From Pseudomonas fluvialis (GTDB lineage: Bacteria; Pseudomonadota; Gammaproteobacteria; Pseudomonadales; Pseudomonadaceae): a DNA stretch of 64,000 nucleotides. The translations under genes were made by a program, and so were the position numbers. The notes below the pieces were generated by a model. That model did no database searches. It saw only the letters and a list, made by a program, of their open reading frames with translations, and had not been told where the DNA came from. The DNA is taken from NCBI RefSeq assembly GCF_014207935.1, contig NZ_JACHLL010000002.1, positions 196,281 through 260,280 on the forward strand, read 5' to 3'. Below are positions 9,504-20,664 of this stretch, piece after piece; within the stretch, counting starts at the first letter, position 1; each line of letters opens with the position of its first letter.

Positions 9504-9854
9504 TCAGGCGTGGCGCTGGCGCTCACTCTTGAACAAGATGCGCACGATGGCGAACTCGCGCTCGACCTGCTCGATCAGGTCTGGCGCCTGCTCCAGTTGT
9601 TCGCGACGCCCGGCTTCTTCCAGCTGCTTGCACAGGCTGGCCAGCAGTGGAGCGCCCATGTTGCTGCAACTGCCCTTGAAGCTGTGTGCAGCATGCCGCA
9701 TGGCGGCGGCATCAGCATTGAGCAATGCCTCGCGCAGCAGGCGCAGGCGCTCATCGGAGTCGACAAGGAAGGTATCCAGCAGAACCGGGTACTCCTCTTC
9801 CATCACCTCGCGCAACGAGGCCAGGACCTGATTATCGATATGCGCCTCGGACAC
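9504..9854 (-). CDS. hptB: Histidine phosphotransfer protein HptB
   Basis: 116 aa single Hpt domain. The phosphorylatable histidine is H57 in AHSFKGSCSNMGA. In P. aeruginosa HptB receives phosphate from hybrid kinases and passes it to the HsbR response regulator, which controls HsbA and thereby FlgM and c-di-GMP outputs. The start is a GTG at 9854, with AAGGAG about 10 nt upstream. It lies 33 nt after the hsbR-like gene. The hsbA-hsbR-hptB order supports assignment to HptB rather than a generic Hpt protein. Confidence 0.88.
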   Translation of the reverse strand: MSEAHIDNQVLASLREVMEEEYPVLLDTFLVDSDERLRLLREALLNADAAAMRHAAHSFKGSCSNMGAPLLASLCKQLEEAGRREQLEQAPDLIEQVEREFAIVRILFKSERQRHA

Positions 9855-9887
9855 TGCTGGGTCACTCCTTGAGCCGTTCTGCGGCGA

Positions 9888-11582
9888 TTATGCATTGCAA
9901 GACCAGTAAAACTCCACGCATACACGCTTGCCGTCATCGGACCAGGCACAGTGATCGGCCAATTGGCGAACCAGGGCCATGCCGCGACCGGACAGGCTAT
10001 TCCTGCCTGTGGAGCCCTGCACAGGCTGCCCCACCTTGAACCCCTCACCACTGTCGCTGACCTCCAGGCGTAAACGTCCGCCTTGCTCGGTGGGGCTGAC
10101 ATCGATGCTGAAACAGACAAAACCTTCGTCGAGCTCCTGCAAGCGGCGGTTGCGCTCCTGATAGTACTGGGCAAAACCGCTGGCCCCCTGTTTCATCGCC
10201 GAGTCCAGGCCCATGACTCCGTGCTCCAGGGCATTGGAGTAAAGCTCAGCCAGCACGGTATACAGAGCGCCACCCTTGAGGCGCAGGCCATCCACCGCCA
10301 TCAGCATCTGCATCAGCTGCGGCAACGGGTTGAAATGGCGCAGGGTCTGTGCACGGTACTCATACTGCGCGCGCCAGTCGGTCGGCCCACGCTGCCCCCC
10401 CCTTTCGGCATCGAGCAAGGGGCGCTGCAGGCTGGCGCCATCGACCATACTGACCTCAAGCAGCGTGACATCGTCCTGCACGCTGCCATTGAAGCGGGTC
10501 AGGGCCTGGTGGATTTCCTCGAACAGCTGTCCGCGCTCGCGATTACTGCGCAGCACCTCGGTGAAGCGCTGCTCACCAAACATCTCGTCGCACTGATTGC
10601 CGGTTTCCAGTACCCCATCGGACAGCAGCACGATGCGCTCACCCAGCTCCAGCGGGAAGACCTCGCACTCATCCTTGAAGGCATTGGCAGAGAGAATGCC
10701 CAGCGGCAAGTGCCGCGATGGCAGCGACTGCAGCTCTCCGTCCAGACGCAGCAGATAGCCATCGGGCAGCCCACCGTTCCACACCTCGACCAGACGCCGT
10801 TGAAAACTCAGGTTGAGCATCGTCGCGCAGCAGAACACCCCGACCGGAAGGATGCGCTTGAGCTTGGCATTCATCTCGCGAAGGATCTCGGCCATGCTGT
10901 GGCCCTTGGCCGTCATCGCATAGAACACCTCGGCCAGCGGCATGGCGCCAATCGCCGCCGGCAAGCCATGGCCAGTGAAGTCGCCAAGCAGCACATGCAT
11001 ACCGCCCGAAGGTTTGAAGGCGGCCAGCAGCAGGTCGCCATTGAACAGAGCAAAGGGTGACTGCAGGTAACGCACATTCGCTGCGTTAAGACTGCCCGAA
11101 TGGGCAACCTTGTCGAACACCGCCTTGGCCACCCGCTGCTCGTTGAGCAGGTGCTCGTTGTGCCGGGCAATCAGATCGCGCTGTTCCAGCACCGTTGCCT
11201 GCAGCCGGCGCAGGCGCGCCATGGCATTGATCTTGGCCTGCAGAATCAGGCGGTTGTACGGTTTGGCCAGGAAGTCATCTCCGCCGGCCTCTAGGCAGCG
11301 CGCCAACTCCTCACTGCCGGTCAGCGACGTCAGGAAGATCAGCGGCACCAGTTGCTGCCCTGCCGCCTGCTTGATCTGGCGGGCCGCCTCGAAACCATCC
11401 ATGACCGGCATCATGGCATCCATCAGGACCAGGTCTGGCCGTTCCTGTTCGAACAGCATCACGGCCTCCTGGCCATTGGCTGCCGTCAGAACACGGTACC
11501 CCTCACGGGTCAGGATGGTCGACAAGAGCAATCGATCGGCCGGGCTGTCCTCGGCAATCAGGATGGTCAGTGGCTCGCTCAT
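9888..11582 (-). CDS. hsbR: Response regulator with PP2C phosphatase and anti-sigma-kinase domains, HsbR
   Basis: 564 aa with three domains. A receiver lies at residues 1-120 (acidic E11/D12, phospho-Asp D55 in LVLMDAMMPVMDGF). A PP2C/SpoIIE-type phosphatase lies at about 190-375 (DFTGHGLPAAIGAMP, LLSDGVLE). An HATPase serine-kinase region lies at about 430-562 (YSNALEHGVMGLD, GRGMALVRQL). In P. aeruginosa the phosphatase acts on the anti-sigma antagonist HsbA and the kinase part counteracts it. The adjacent hsbA-like gene, 9 nt upstream, fits this partner switch. Confidence 0.9.
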   Translation of the reverse strand: MSEPLTILIAEDSPADRLLLSTILTREGYRVLTAANGQEAVMLFEQERPDLVLMDAMMPVMDGFEAARQIKQAAGQQLVPLIFLTSLTGSEELARCLEAGGDDFLAKPYNRLILQAKINAMARLRRLQATVLEQRDLIARHNEHLLNEQRVAKAVFDKVAHSGSLNAANVRYLQSPFALFNGDLLLAAFKPSGGMHVLLGDFTGHGLPAAIGAMPLAEVFYAMTAKGHSMAEILREMNAKLKRILPVGVFCCATMLNLSFQRRLVEVWNGGLPDGYLLRLDGELQSLPSRHLPLGILSANAFKDECEVFPLELGERIVLLSDGVLETGNQCDEMFGEQRFTEVLRSNRERGQLFEEIHQALTRFNGSVQDDVTLLEVSMVDGASLQRPLLDAERGGQRGPTDWRAQYEYRAQTLRHFNPLPQLMQMLMAVDGLRLKGGALYTVLAELYSNALEHGVMGLDSAMKQGASGFAQYYQERNRRLQELDEGFVCFSIDVSPTEQGGRLRLEVSDSGEGFKVGQPVQGSTGRNSLSGRGMALVRQLADHCAWSDDGKRVCVEFYWSCNA

Positions 11583-11591
11583 GGGCGAAAC

Positions 11592-11897
11592 CTAGGCAAT
11601 CTGAAAGAGCTGCTCGAAATTGGAAATCGCGAGAATCTTGCGCACATCGCCGTTGCAGTTGGCCAGGCGTACCTGGGCGTGATCGCCGCCGGCGTGATCG
11701 CGCAGCAGCAGCAGCATGCCCAGCGCCGAGCTGTCGAGGTAGGTCGTGTTTTTCAGGTCAACCACATAGCGACGTGGCGAACTGTCGATGCGCTCGTACG
11801 CATCGCGGAATTCCTGATGGGCGCCAAAGTCGAAACGACCCTCCACATGGATGGTCAACTCCTGACCATCGGCAGAAGAATTAGCGGTAATGGCCAT
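11592..11897 (-). CDS. hsbA: Anti-sigma factor antagonist (STAS) HsbA
   Basis: 101 aa STAS domain. The phosphorylation site is the serine pair S56/S57 in TTYLDSSALGMLLLL. Family knowledge: in P. aeruginosa unphosphorylated HsbA binds FlgM, freeing sigma-28, and phosphorylated HsbA binds a diguanylate cyclase (HsbD). It is the first gene of the hsbA-hsbR-hptB trio. It lies 73 nt after fliJ with no terminator, so it can be read from the fliE promoter. Confidence 0.9.
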   Translation of the reverse strand: MAITANSSADGQELTIHVEGRFDFGAHQEFRDAYERIDSSPRRYVVDLKNTTYLDSSALGMLLLLRDHAGGDHAQVRLANCNGDVRKILAISNFEQLFQIA

Positions 11898-11970
11898 GCG
11901 GCTCTCCTTATTGTTGTCAGGCGCTATGTGAAGATGTAGCAGTCCGCCAGCAGGCCGGCAAGCTCAAGGC

Positions 11971-12420
11971 CTATAACGGCGGCACCGAGGCCAGGCGCTG
12001 CGCCAGCTCATCGAGCTGTTTCTGCTCACGCTTGTCCTCGGCCAGACGAGCCTCATCCCGGTAACGCTGGACCAGCTTACGCAAGCCCTCAAGGCGTGCA
12101 TAGCGCTCCTGCCACTGCAGGCGAGCTTTATCCACCGCTCCCTGATGCCAGGCCAGTGCCTGCGCCTGCTGGCTGATGGCCTGTTCCAGCTGGGACAGGA
12201 AGCGCTGATAGTTCATCAGCCACTGGCCACTGACGCCCTGGCGCCCTGACTGCAGCCACTGCTGCTGGTAATCGCTACGGTAACGTTCCAGCTCACCCAG
12301 CTTGACCTCGGCCTGGGTCAGTTGGCTCTGGGCCCGGGCCAACTGCACCGCGGCAGCCCGTTCGGCACGCTGGGCCATATCGACCACCGGAGCCAAACGG
12401 CTGGCACGATCCCGCGCCAT
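11971..12420 (-). CDS. fliJ: Flagellar export chaperone escort FliJ
   Basis: 149 aa, almost wholly alpha-helical and charged, as expected for the antiparallel coiled coil of FliJ that sits in the FliI hexamer like the gamma subunit of F1-ATPase. It has no cysteines and few hydrophobic runs. It follows the fliI stop by 6 nt. Identification relies on size, coiled-coil character and the universal fliI-fliJ order. Confidence 0.92.
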   Translation of the reverse strand: MARDRASRLAPVVDMAQRAERAAAVQLARAQSQLTQAEVKLGELERYRSDYQQQWLQSGRQGVSGQWLMNYQRFLSQLEQAISQQAQALAWHQGAVDKARLQWQERYARLEGLRKLVQRYRDEARLAEDKREQKQLDELAQRLASVPPL

Positions 12421-12426
12421 GGGTTA

Positions 12427-13782
12427 TCAGCCTGCCGCCGGTCGCAGGATCTGCGCCAGCTTCTGCACGCTGCCCGGCAGCTGCTCGCTCTCGTTAAGTG
12501 CCTGCCGCAGGTAGGCCGACATCACTGGCTGCCGGGCGATAGCCAGGTCGGTGTCGGCGTCGCCGCCAGGCACATAGGCACCGACACTGATCAGATCGCG
12601 GCTCTGCTGGTAGCGCGACCACAGCTGTTTGAAGCGCTGGGCATCACGCTGATGCTCAGGCGTGACCACTTGCGGCATGACCCGACTGATCGAAGCCTCG
12701 ATGTCGATGGCCGGATAGTGCCCCTCTTCCGCCAGCCGGCGCGACAGCACGATGTGCCCGTCCAGCACGCCGCGCGCGGCATCGGCAATAGGGTCCTGCT
12801 GATCGTCGCCCTCGGAAAGCACAGTGTAGAAAGCGGTGATCGAGCCGCCACCCTCCTCCGCGTTACCGGCGCGCTCCACCAGCTTGGGCAGCTTGGCGAA
12901 CACCGAGGGCGGATAGCCCTTGGTGGCCGGCGGCTCGCCAATGGCCAGGGCAATCTCGCGCTGGGCCTGGGCAAAACGGGTCAGCGAATCCATCAGCAGC
13001 AGAACGTTCTTGCCCTTGTCGCGGAAGTATTCGGCGATGCGCGTGCAGTACATGGCGGCGCGCAGACGCATCAGCGGCGCGTCGTCAGCCGGCGAGGCGA
13101 CCACCACCGAGCGCTTGAGGCCTTCCTCGCCGAGGATATGCTCGATGAACTCCTTGACCTCGCGGCCCCGCTCGCCGATCAGGCCGACCACGATGATCTC
13201 GGCCTCGGTAAAGCGCGTCATCATCCCCAGCAGTACCGACTTGCCCACGCCGGTGCCGGCGAACAGACCGATGCGCTGGCCGCGGCCAATGGTCAGCAGG
13301 CTGTTGATCGAACGGATGCCGACATCCAGCGGCTCGCTGATCGGATGGCGCTTGAGCGGGTTGATGGTCGGACCGTCCATCGGCACCCAGTCATCGGCCT
13401 TCATCCGCCCCTTGCCATCCAGCGCCCGCCCGGCGCCATCGAGCACCCGCCCGAGCATGCTCATGCCCATCGGCAGGCTGCCGGTCTCGGGCAGCGGCAC
13501 CACTCGGGCGCCTGGGGAAATGCCAACCAGGCTGCCGACCGGCATGAGGTACAGCTTGCTGCCGGCAAAGCCCATCACTTCGGCCTCGACCTGCACGGCC
13601 TGCTGCCCATCCTGGTTGATCACCAGACAGCGACTGCCCATGGCGGCGCGCAGCCCCTCGGCCTCCAGGGTCAGGCCGACCATGCGCAGCAGGCGCCCCT
13701 CCACCACGGGCTGCGCCGGTAACTGCAACGCCTCGCCGTAGCCGGCCAGGCGCTGGGCGAAGCTGGAGCGTTCAAGGCGCAT
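12427..13782 (-). CDS. fliI: Flagellum-specific ATPase FliI
   Basis: 451 aa, F1-beta-like. The Walker A loop GTGVGKS is at residues 176-182 and the Walker B stretch [14 protein letters not shown] is near 255-268. Energises unfolding and release of export substrates at the FlhA/FlhB gate. I chose ATG 13782 ([12 protein letters not shown]), which overlaps the fliH stop by 11 nt. A longer in-frame extension of 43 residues has a Ser/Arg-rich nonsense composition and lies inside fliH, so it is rejected. Confidence 0.96.
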   Translation of the reverse strand: MRLERSSFAQRLAGYGEALQLPAQPVVEGRLLRMVGLTLEAEGLRAAMGSRCLVINQDGQQAVQVEAEVMGFAGSKLYLMPVGSLVGISPGARVVPLPETGSLPMGMSMLGRVLDGAGRALDGKGRMKADDWVPMDGPTINPLKRHPISEPLDVGIRSINSLLTIGRGQRIGLFAGTGVGKSVLLGMMTRFTEAEIIVVGLIGERGREVKEFIEHILGEEGLKRSVVVASPADDAPLMRLRAAMYCTRIAEYFRDKGKNVLLLMDSLTRFAQAQREIALAIGEPPATKGYPPSVFAKLPKLVERAGNAEEGGGSITAFYTVLSEGDDQQDPIADAARGVLDGHIVLSRRLAEEGHYPAIDIEASISRVMPQVVTPEHQRDAQRFKQLWSRYQQSRDLISVGAYVPGGDADTDLAIARQPVMSAYLRQALNESEQLPGSVQKLAQILRPAAG

Positions 13783-14593
13783 CGTGACTATCCGGGTGCA
13801 GATCCAGATCCTCGCCCAGATCCAGGCTGATATCCGCTGGCAACGGCTGCGTGGCCTGCTGCCGCTGCTGCTCGAACAGCTGCTTGAGCGCCTGTTCCAG
13901 GCGGGTTTCAACGCTGGCGTCGATCAGACTGTGCTCGGTTTCGATCCGACAGCCGCCGGGGGCCAGCGCCTCGTCCTCGAACAAGCGCCAGCTTTCCTCA
14001 TGCCGCTCGCGCAGCTGCTTGACCTGCTCGAAGTCCTGGGGATTGAGGTGAATACGGATGTTCTGCGCGCCCATCGGCAGCAGTTTGAGTGCACCCTGCA
14101 CCACCTGGCGAATCTGACTGGAGTCGTGGCTCAGTTCGCGGCGGATGACCTCCTGGGCCAACTGACTGACCAGTTGCACCAGCGCCACCTCGATAGCCTG
14201 ATCCTGCTCCTGAATCGGCACCAGCAAATGCTGCATCAGCTGTTCGAGTTGAGCCACGCGCGCCGTCAGTGCCGTCTCGGCCTCCTGCCTGGCCTTGAGC
14301 TGGCCGGCGTGAAAGCCATCCTTCTCGCCCGTGGCGAAACCATCGTTGTAGGCTTCCTGGCGAATGGCCTCAAGCTGCTCAAGCGTCAGCGGCTGCACCG
14401 TGTCTTCAGCCACCTCCACCACCGCATCGGGTAGCGCCTCGGGCTCGGCAGCCTGCTCGGCCGCCACCTCGGCCGCCTGCTGCTCCGCACCACTCGACAC
14501 CACATGGGCGCCCTCGCCGAAACTCGGCAATAGCCAGCGATCGAAGGCGGCCGTGCCGGGGCGGATCAGTTCGGAGGAGTCCTTGTTGGCCAT
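13772..14593 (-). CDS. fliH: Flagellar assembly protein FliH
   Basis: 273 aa. An acidic Ala/Glu-rich N-terminal third precedes a V-ATPase E-subunit-like C-terminal domain (about residues 125-240, [13 protein letters not shown] ... [14 protein letters not shown]). It is the FliI stator/regulator that tethers the ATPase to FliN and FlhA. The end overlaps fliI by 11 nt. An 89-nt gap separates it from fliG. Confidence 0.93.
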   Translation of the reverse strand: MANKDSSELIRPGTAAFDRWLLPSFGEGAHVVSSGAEQQAAEVAAEQAAEPEALPDAVVEVAEDTVQPLTLEQLEAIRQEAYNDGFATGEKDGFHAGQLKARQEAETALTARVAQLEQLMQHLLVPIQEQDQAIEVALVQLVSQLAQEVIRRELSHDSSQIRQVVQGALKLLPMGAQNIRIHLNPQDFEQVKQLRERHEESWRLFEDEALAPGGCRIETEHSLIDASVETRLEQALKQLFEQQRQQATQPLPADISLDLGEDLDLHPDSHDAP

Positions 14594-14649
14594 CGCTGCC
14601 CCTTAGCAGGACGTTGAAAAACTAAATATTGAAACCACCCGCATCGTCT

Positions 14650-14669
14650 GGCCGTTGTTAAAAACGGCC
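14650..14669. repeat. Small inverted repeat in the fliG-fliH gap
   Basis: GGCCGTT/AACGGCC 7-bp stem with a 6-nt loop, in an 89-nt A/T-richer spacer that otherwise interrupts a tightly packed operon. No T tract follows on the minus strand, so it is not a convincing terminator. It could be an RNA-stability or attenuation hairpin, or a remnant of an inserted palindrome. Confidence 0.4.
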
Positions 14670-14682
14670 TGTTGGACGGCGA

Positions 14683-15699
14683 TCAGATCATGGCCTCGCC
14701 ACCGGCACCGCCGAGGACGATCTCGCCGGATTCGGCCATGCGCCGGGCAATGGTGAGAATTTCCTTCTGCGCCCCTTCCACTTCGCTGACCTTGACCGGC
14801 CCGCGAGCCTCCAGATCGTCGCGCAGCAGTTCGGCGGCACGCTTGGACATATTCTTGAAGACCTTCTCCTTGATTGCATCGTCGGCGCCCTTGAGCGCCA
14901 GCACCAGCACCTCGGAAGAGACCTCGCGCAGCAGCGCCTGGATGCCACGGTCATCGACATCGGCCAGGTTGTCGAAGACGAACATGAGGTCCTCGATCTG
15001 GGTCGACAGGTCCTCGTCGACCTCACGGATCGAATCCATCAGCTGGCCTTCGATCGAGCTGTCGAGGAAGTTCATGATGTCTGCCGCGCGCTTGACCCCA
15101 CCCAGCTGGGTGCGGGTGGCGTTGGCGCCGCCGGCAAACTGCTTCTCCAGAATCTGATTGAGTTCCTTGAGGGCGGTTGGCTGCACGGTATTGAGCGACG
15201 ACACACGCAGCACGATGTCCAGGCGCACCTTGTGGTCGAAGTGGCCGAGCACTTCGCCGGCCTGGTCCGGATCCAGATAGGCCACCACGATGGCCTGGAT
15301 CTGCGGATGCTCGTAGCGGATCACATCGGCCACGGCGCGTGGTTCCATCCACTTCAGGCTGTCCAGGCCGCTGGTGCTGCCACCGAGCAGGATACGGTCG
15401 ATCAGGTTGTTGGCCTTATCCTCGCCCAGGGCCTGGGTGAGCATCTTGCGAATGTAGGTGTCGGCGCCAACGCCCAGGCTGGTCTGGTCGCCCACGGTGG
15501 AGACGAACTCGCCCATCACCTGCTCGACCTGTTCGCGCTGCACATTGCGCATCTGCGACATGGCCACGCCGACCCGCTGCACTTCCTTGGGCCCCATATG
15601 GCGCAGCACCTGCGCGGCATCGGTCTCGCCGAGCGAGAGCAGGAGAATGGCGGCCTTGTCGACCTTGTTCAGCTTGGCTGGGGCGCGATTATCACTCAT
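14683..15699 (-). CDS. fliG: Flagellar motor switch protein FliG
   Basis: 338 aa. Three armadillo-type domains: N-terminal (binds FliF), middle with the EHPQ motif (YEHPQIQAIVVAYL) and C-terminal torque helix with charged residues (DDRGIQALLREVSSEVL ... LRDDLEARGPV). It converts stator motion to rotor torque. The start lies inside the fliF 3' end (8-nt overlap), implying coupled translation. Confidence 0.97.
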   Translation of the reverse strand: MSDNRAPAKLNKVDKAAILLLSLGETDAAQVLRHMGPKEVQRVGVAMSQMRNVQREQVEQVMGEFVSTVGDQTSLGVGADTYIRKMLTQALGEDKANNLIDRILLGGSTSGLDSLKWMEPRAVADVIRYEHPQIQAIVVAYLDPDQAGEVLGHFDHKVRLDIVLRVSSLNTVQPTALKELNQILEKQFAGGANATRTQLGGVKRAADIMNFLDSSIEGQLMDSIREVDEDLSTQIEDLMFVFDNLADVDDRGIQALLREVSSEVLVLALKGADDAIKEKVFKNMSKRAAELLRDDLEARGPVKVSEVEGAQKEILTIARRMAESGEIVLGGAGGEAMI

Positions 15700-17491
15700 C
15701 GGCGTTGATCCACTCTTTCACGACTTGCGCCACCCGGCCCGGGTCTTCGGCAACCAGGCTCTTGATGGCATTCAATTGGGCATCGTAGCCCTCGCTAGGG
15801 CTCGGCAGCAGGATGCTCGCCGGGCCGCCAAGGCTGACCCGATCCTCGGACAGGCCACCGACGCCACCGATGCCACCCATGTCACCCAGTTCCACATCGC
15901 CGCCCCGACCGCCGGCAGCACCCGCGGCGCCAGGCTTGCCGCCACTGATGATGGTATTGAGCACAGGACGCAGCACACCGAACACCAGCACCAGGATGAA
16001 CAGAATGCCCAGCACCTGCTTGATGATGTCCCAGAACCAGGGCTGCGAATAGAAGGGAACCTCGAAGATTTCCTCCTGCTGATCGGTGAAGGCTGCATTG
16101 ATCACGCTGACACTGTCGCCACGACTGGCATCGAAGCCCACGGCGTCCTGTACCAGGCGCTTGAAACGCTCGATATCGGCCGCCACCCAGGGCGTACGGG
16201 TGACTTCACCGGTCTCGGCATTGATCGCCACCTTGTCATCCAGCACCACGGCCACCGACAGGCGCTTGAGGCGGCCCTGCTGCTGTTTGGTGTGGCTGAT
16301 CGAACGGTCCAGCTCAAAGTTTCGCGTGGTCTGATCACGCTTGTCCGCCGGGTAAGGTGCCAGCATGGGCTGACCGGTCGCAGGGTCCATCACCTGCTGG
16401 CCATTGGCATCGAGCAGCGGCTGGCCGGCAGCAATGGGTCCAGGCGGAGCAGGAGCAGCCGCCGCTTGTTCGGGGGCCGCAGCGGCGCCCGGCGGCTGAT
16501 TGGACAGCGCACCCGGCACGCCTTGGGGCGGCAGGCCGCTCTGGCGCTGCTCCTTGAGCAACTGCTCGCTGCGCAGCGCCGGCTGGTCGGGGTTGAACAT
16601 TTCGGCGGTGGACTCCACCGCACTGAAATCGATATCGGCGGAGATTTCCGCCTTGTAGCGGCCCTCGCCGAGTACCGGCTGGAGAATGCTGTGCACGCGC
16701 TGGGTCAGCACGCCCTCGACGCGGCGACTGTAGTCGAACTGCTTGCCGGCCATGGTCAGCTCGGACATTTCCTGCTGGTCGGACAGCAGGTTGCCCTTCT
16801 GGTCGACCACCGTGACCTGCGACTTGTCCAGTTCCGGCACGCTGGTAGCCACCAGGTTGACGATCGCCAGCACCTGGCTCGGCTCCAGGGTACGCCCGGG
16901 GTAGACCTCGACCAGCACCGAAGCACTGGGCTTGCGCTCATCACGGACGAACACCGAACTCTTCGGAATGGCCAGATGGACGCGCGCCGCCTTGACGTTG
17001 TTGAGGCTGCTGATGGTACGCCCCAGCTCGCCTTCCAGGCCGCGACGATAGCGGGTGGTTTCCATGAACTGGCTGGAACCCAACCCCTGATCCTTGTCGA
17101 GAATCTCGAAGCCGACCGAGCCATCGCTGGGCGCTACTCCGGCAGCCGCCAGCTTGAGGCGAGCCCGCGCCAAGTCCTCGTTCTTCACCAGCAGGGCGCC
17201 GGAGTTGGGTTCGATGGTGTAGGCGATATCGGCAGCCGTCAGCGCATCGACCACCTGCGCGGTGTCACCGCCGGCCAGGTTGGCCTGCAACGGGCGCCAG
17301 TCCGGCTGCTGCGACCACAGCACCACAGCGAAACCGATCGCCACACTGGCGGCCAGACCGACCAGCAGGCCGATCTGGCGCAGCATGGACATGGCGGCGA
17401 GGTTTTCCAGGAAGACCAGACCGAACAGCGGCTTCTTGTCCGCTGCATCATCGATCTTGGCCGGTACGTTACCCGCGACTGCTTCAGCCAT
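15692..17491 (-). CDS. fliF: MS-ring protein FliF
   Basis: 599 aa. Membrane segments near residues 37-60 (QIGLLVGLAASVAIGFAVVL) and about 455-480 (VLGILFILVLVFGVLRPVL) flank a large periplasmic part with ring-building motifs and a Pro/Ala/Gln-rich insert around 320-380. The C-terminal tail binds FliG. It builds the inner-membrane MS ring, the foundation of the basal body. It lies 8 nt after fliE and overlaps fliG. Confidence 0.97.
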   Translation of the reverse strand: MAEAVAGNVPAKIDDAADKKPLFGLVFLENLAAMSMLRQIGLLVGLAASVAIGFAVVLWSQQPDWRPLQANLAGGDTAQVVDALTAADIAYTIEPNSGALLVKNEDLARARLKLAAAGVAPSDGSVGFEILDKDQGLGSSQFMETTRYRRGLEGELGRTISSLNNVKAARVHLAIPKSSVFVRDERKPSASVLVEVYPGRTLEPSQVLAIVNLVATSVPELDKSQVTVVDQKGNLLSDQQEMSELTMAGKQFDYSRRVEGVLTQRVHSILQPVLGEGRYKAEISADIDFSAVESTAEMFNPDQPALRSEQLLKEQRQSGLPPQGVPGALSNQPPGAAAAPEQAAAAPAPPGPIAAGQPLLDANGQQVMDPATGQPMLAPYPADKRDQTTRNFELDRSISHTKQQQGRLKRLSVAVVLDDKVAINAETGEVTRTPWVAADIERFKRLVQDAVGFDASRGDSVSVINAAFTDQQEEIFEVPFYSQPWFWDIIKQVLGILFILVLVFGVLRPVLNTIISGGKPGAAGAAGGRGGDVELGDMGGIGGVGGLSEDRVSLGGPASILLPSPSEGYDAQLNAIKSLVAEDPGRVAQVVKEWINADE

Positions 17492-17499
17492 GATTCACC

Positions 17500-17829
17500 T
17501 CAGACCGGCATCTGCATGATGTCTTGATACGCCTGAACCAGCTTGTTGCGCACCTGGGTCATGGCCTGGAAGGATACGCTGGCTTTCTGCGAAGCGATCA
17601 TCACGTCCGTCAGGTCGATGCCCTTCTGCCCCATCTCGAAGGCGCTGGCCATCTCGCTGGCCGCATTCTGCGTTTCGCTGACCTTGTTCACCGCGCTGCC
17701 CAGCATCTCGGCAAAGCTCGGCGCACCGGCTTCCTGCGGCGCCGCAGTCGGCTTCGGACGGGCCATGGCATCCATCTGCATGGCTCGCATTTCCAACATC
17801 AGGCGATTGAACTCGACACCCTGACTCAT
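17500..17829 (-). CDS. fliE: Hook-basal body junction protein FliE
   Basis: 109 aa with the conserved C-terminus [20 protein letters not shown]. It links the MS ring to the rod and is the first exported component. It is the first gene of the fliEFGHIJ operon, with AGGTAG 6 nt before the start and a sigma-54 element 61 nt upstream. Confidence 0.95.
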   Translation of the reverse strand: MSQGVEFNRLMLEMRAMQMDAMARPKPTAAPQEAGAPSFAEMLGSAVNKVSETQNAASEMASAFEMGQKGIDLTDVMIASQKASVSFQAMTQVRNKLVQAYQDIMQMPV

Positions 17830-17889
17830 GATGTTCTACCTCCATGGTCGCGATTTTTTTGACGCTGCGCGACTCGATACAGGAGAGAT

Positions 17890-17906
17890 TGCAACAAGGG
17901 TGCCAG
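17890..17906 (-). promoter_or_regulatory. Sigma-54 promoter of the fliE operon
   Basis: Minus strand CTGGCACCCTTGTTGCA: near-perfect -24 (TGGCAC) and -12 (TTGCA) boxes with correct spacing, about 60 nt before the fliE start. The expected activator is FleR, or FleQ, as for class III/II operons in this genus. Confidence 0.87.
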
Positions 17907-17921
17907 CCTCCTAGCGCCCAT

Positions 17922-17952
17922 GAAAAAGGCGCGCCCCGAAGGAGCGCGCCTT
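17922..17952 (-). terminator. Terminator after fleSR
   Basis: 9-bp stem AAGGCGCGC / GCGCGCCTT with a 9-nt loop, followed on the minus strand by TTTTT. It lies 21 nt past the fleR stop and ends the fleS-fleR transcript just before the fliE promoter. Confidence 0.85.
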
Positions 17953-17973
17953 GTCCAAACCGCCCGCTGGCAC

Positions 17974-19395
<1,422 letters not shown>

Positions 19396-19400
19396 GCGGA

Positions 19401-20612
19401 TTACTCCTGAGCAATCGTCTGGGCCGCGGGGATCAGCGGCAGAATAAGAGTGGCGCAGGTGCCGCGCCCCGGGCGCGAGCGCAACTGCAGCTCGCCGTGA
19501 TGGGCTCGCGCCACGGCCTTGACCACCGCCAGCCCGAGGCCGGTGCCGGTAGTCTTGGTGGTGAAGAAAGGCTCGCCCAGGCGCGCCAGGGTCAGCGCGT
19601 CGATGCCGGCACCACTGTCACTGATGCACAGGCGCAGGCTGCTGCCACGACTGTAAAGGTGCACCTTGAGGCGCAGCGAGGGGCCGGCGGCCTGAATGGC
19701 ATTCTCGATCAGGTTGAGAACCGCCCCGACCAGGGTGTCGCGGTTGCACAGCAACTCGCCGCGCTCCACTTCACACTGCCAGCGCACATTCAAGCCCTCA
19801 ACATGGGGCTCGGCGGCCTCGCGCAGAGCCCTGAAGAACTGACGCGGCGGCAAGCGGTCCGGCAAGGGCAGATCACCACGGGCAAACACCAGCATGTCAC
19901 GCACCTGGTGCTCCAGCTCATGCAGGCGCTCCTTGAGGCGTCCAGCGAAACGCTGCTGCTGTTCGAAGGGCAGGGCCTGCTCACTGAGGTGGCTGGCATA
20001 GAGCATGGCCGCCGACAGCGGTGTACGGATCTGATGCGCCAGCGACGCCACCATCCGCCCCAGGGCCGACAGGCGCTCATGGCGCGCCAGCTGATCCTGC
20101 AGGCGACGGGTTTCGGTGAGATCGGTGAGCAGCACCAGCTGGCCCGGCTCGCCACTCAGGGACCGGGTGGCAATGGAAAGTCGCCGACCATCCTTGAGGG
20201 AGATTTCGTGACCGTCATCCTCGCGTGGCGCAAAGCAGCGGGCGATCACTTCGCGCCAGAGCATGCCCTCCAGAGGTTTGCCCAGCAGCAGGCAGGCAGC
20301 CGGATTGGCCTCACGCACCACACCCTGACCGTCGATCACGATCACCCCGCCAGGCAACAGGTCGAGCAGGCTGAGCAGGCGATTGGCCAGGCGCTCCTTC
20401 TCCGCCAACTCCTGCATGCGCTGCGCACTCACCAGGGCCAGCTCGCCCTTCAGCTCATTGACCCGAGCCTCCAGCAGGCCATAGGACTCGCTGAGCTGGC
20501 TGGACATCTGATTGAACAGCGCAAAGGCCTGCTCCAGGCTGGCACGGCTTTCCAGCTCGGCGGGAGCCTGGCTTGCGGGAGTGGCTGAAGTGGAAGTGAC
20601 CAGCGCATTCAT
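19401..20612 (-). CDS. fleS: Sensor histidine kinase FleS
   Basis: 403 aa, no membrane segment. A PAS-like domain (about residues 85-155, GGVIVIDGQGVVREANPAA) precedes a HisKA H-box (SLAHQIRTPLSAAMLY, about residue 196) and an HATPase with N, G1 and G2 boxes (NLIENAIQAAG, DSGAGID, GTGLGLAVV). It is a cytoplasmic kinase for FleR. The start MNALVTSTSAT lies 53 nt after a sigma-54 element, itself after the fleQ terminator. Confidence 0.95.
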   Translation of the reverse strand: MNALVTSTSATPASQAPAELESRASLEQAFALFNQMSSQLSESYGLLEARVNELKGELALVSAQRMQELAEKERLANRLLSLLDLLPGGVIVIDGQGVVREANPAACLLLGKPLEGMLWREVIARCFAPREDDGHEISLKDGRRLSIATRSLSGEPGQLVLLTDLTETRRLQDQLARHERLSALGRMVASLAHQIRTPLSAAMLYASHLSEQALPFEQQQRFAGRLKERLHELEHQVRDMLVFARGDLPLPDRLPPRQFFRALREAAEPHVEGLNVRWQCEVERGELLCNRDTLVGAVLNLIENAIQAAGPSLRLKVHLYSRGSSLRLCISDSGAGIDALTLARLGEPFFTTKTTGTGLGLAVVKAVARAHHGELQLRSRPGRGTCATLILPLIPAAQTIAQE

Positions 20613-20664
20613 GCCTGTGTTCTCTTGTCGCTTGCGTCAAAGGACGGTCGTTACAACAAGACTT

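Noticed and set aside
13783..13911. 43-residue N-terminal extension of FliI
   Set aside because: Ser/Arg/Trp-rich nonsense inside the fliH gene; family members begin at MRLERSS-like sequences.
15458..17527. 689-aa open frame on the plus strand opposite fliF and fliG
   Set aside because: It is the antisense shadow of two certain genes in GC-rich DNA; composition is His/Arg/Gly/Gln-rich without motifs. The same holds for the long plus-strand frames at 12322-13722, 35779-37164, 38012-39649 and 40024-41796.
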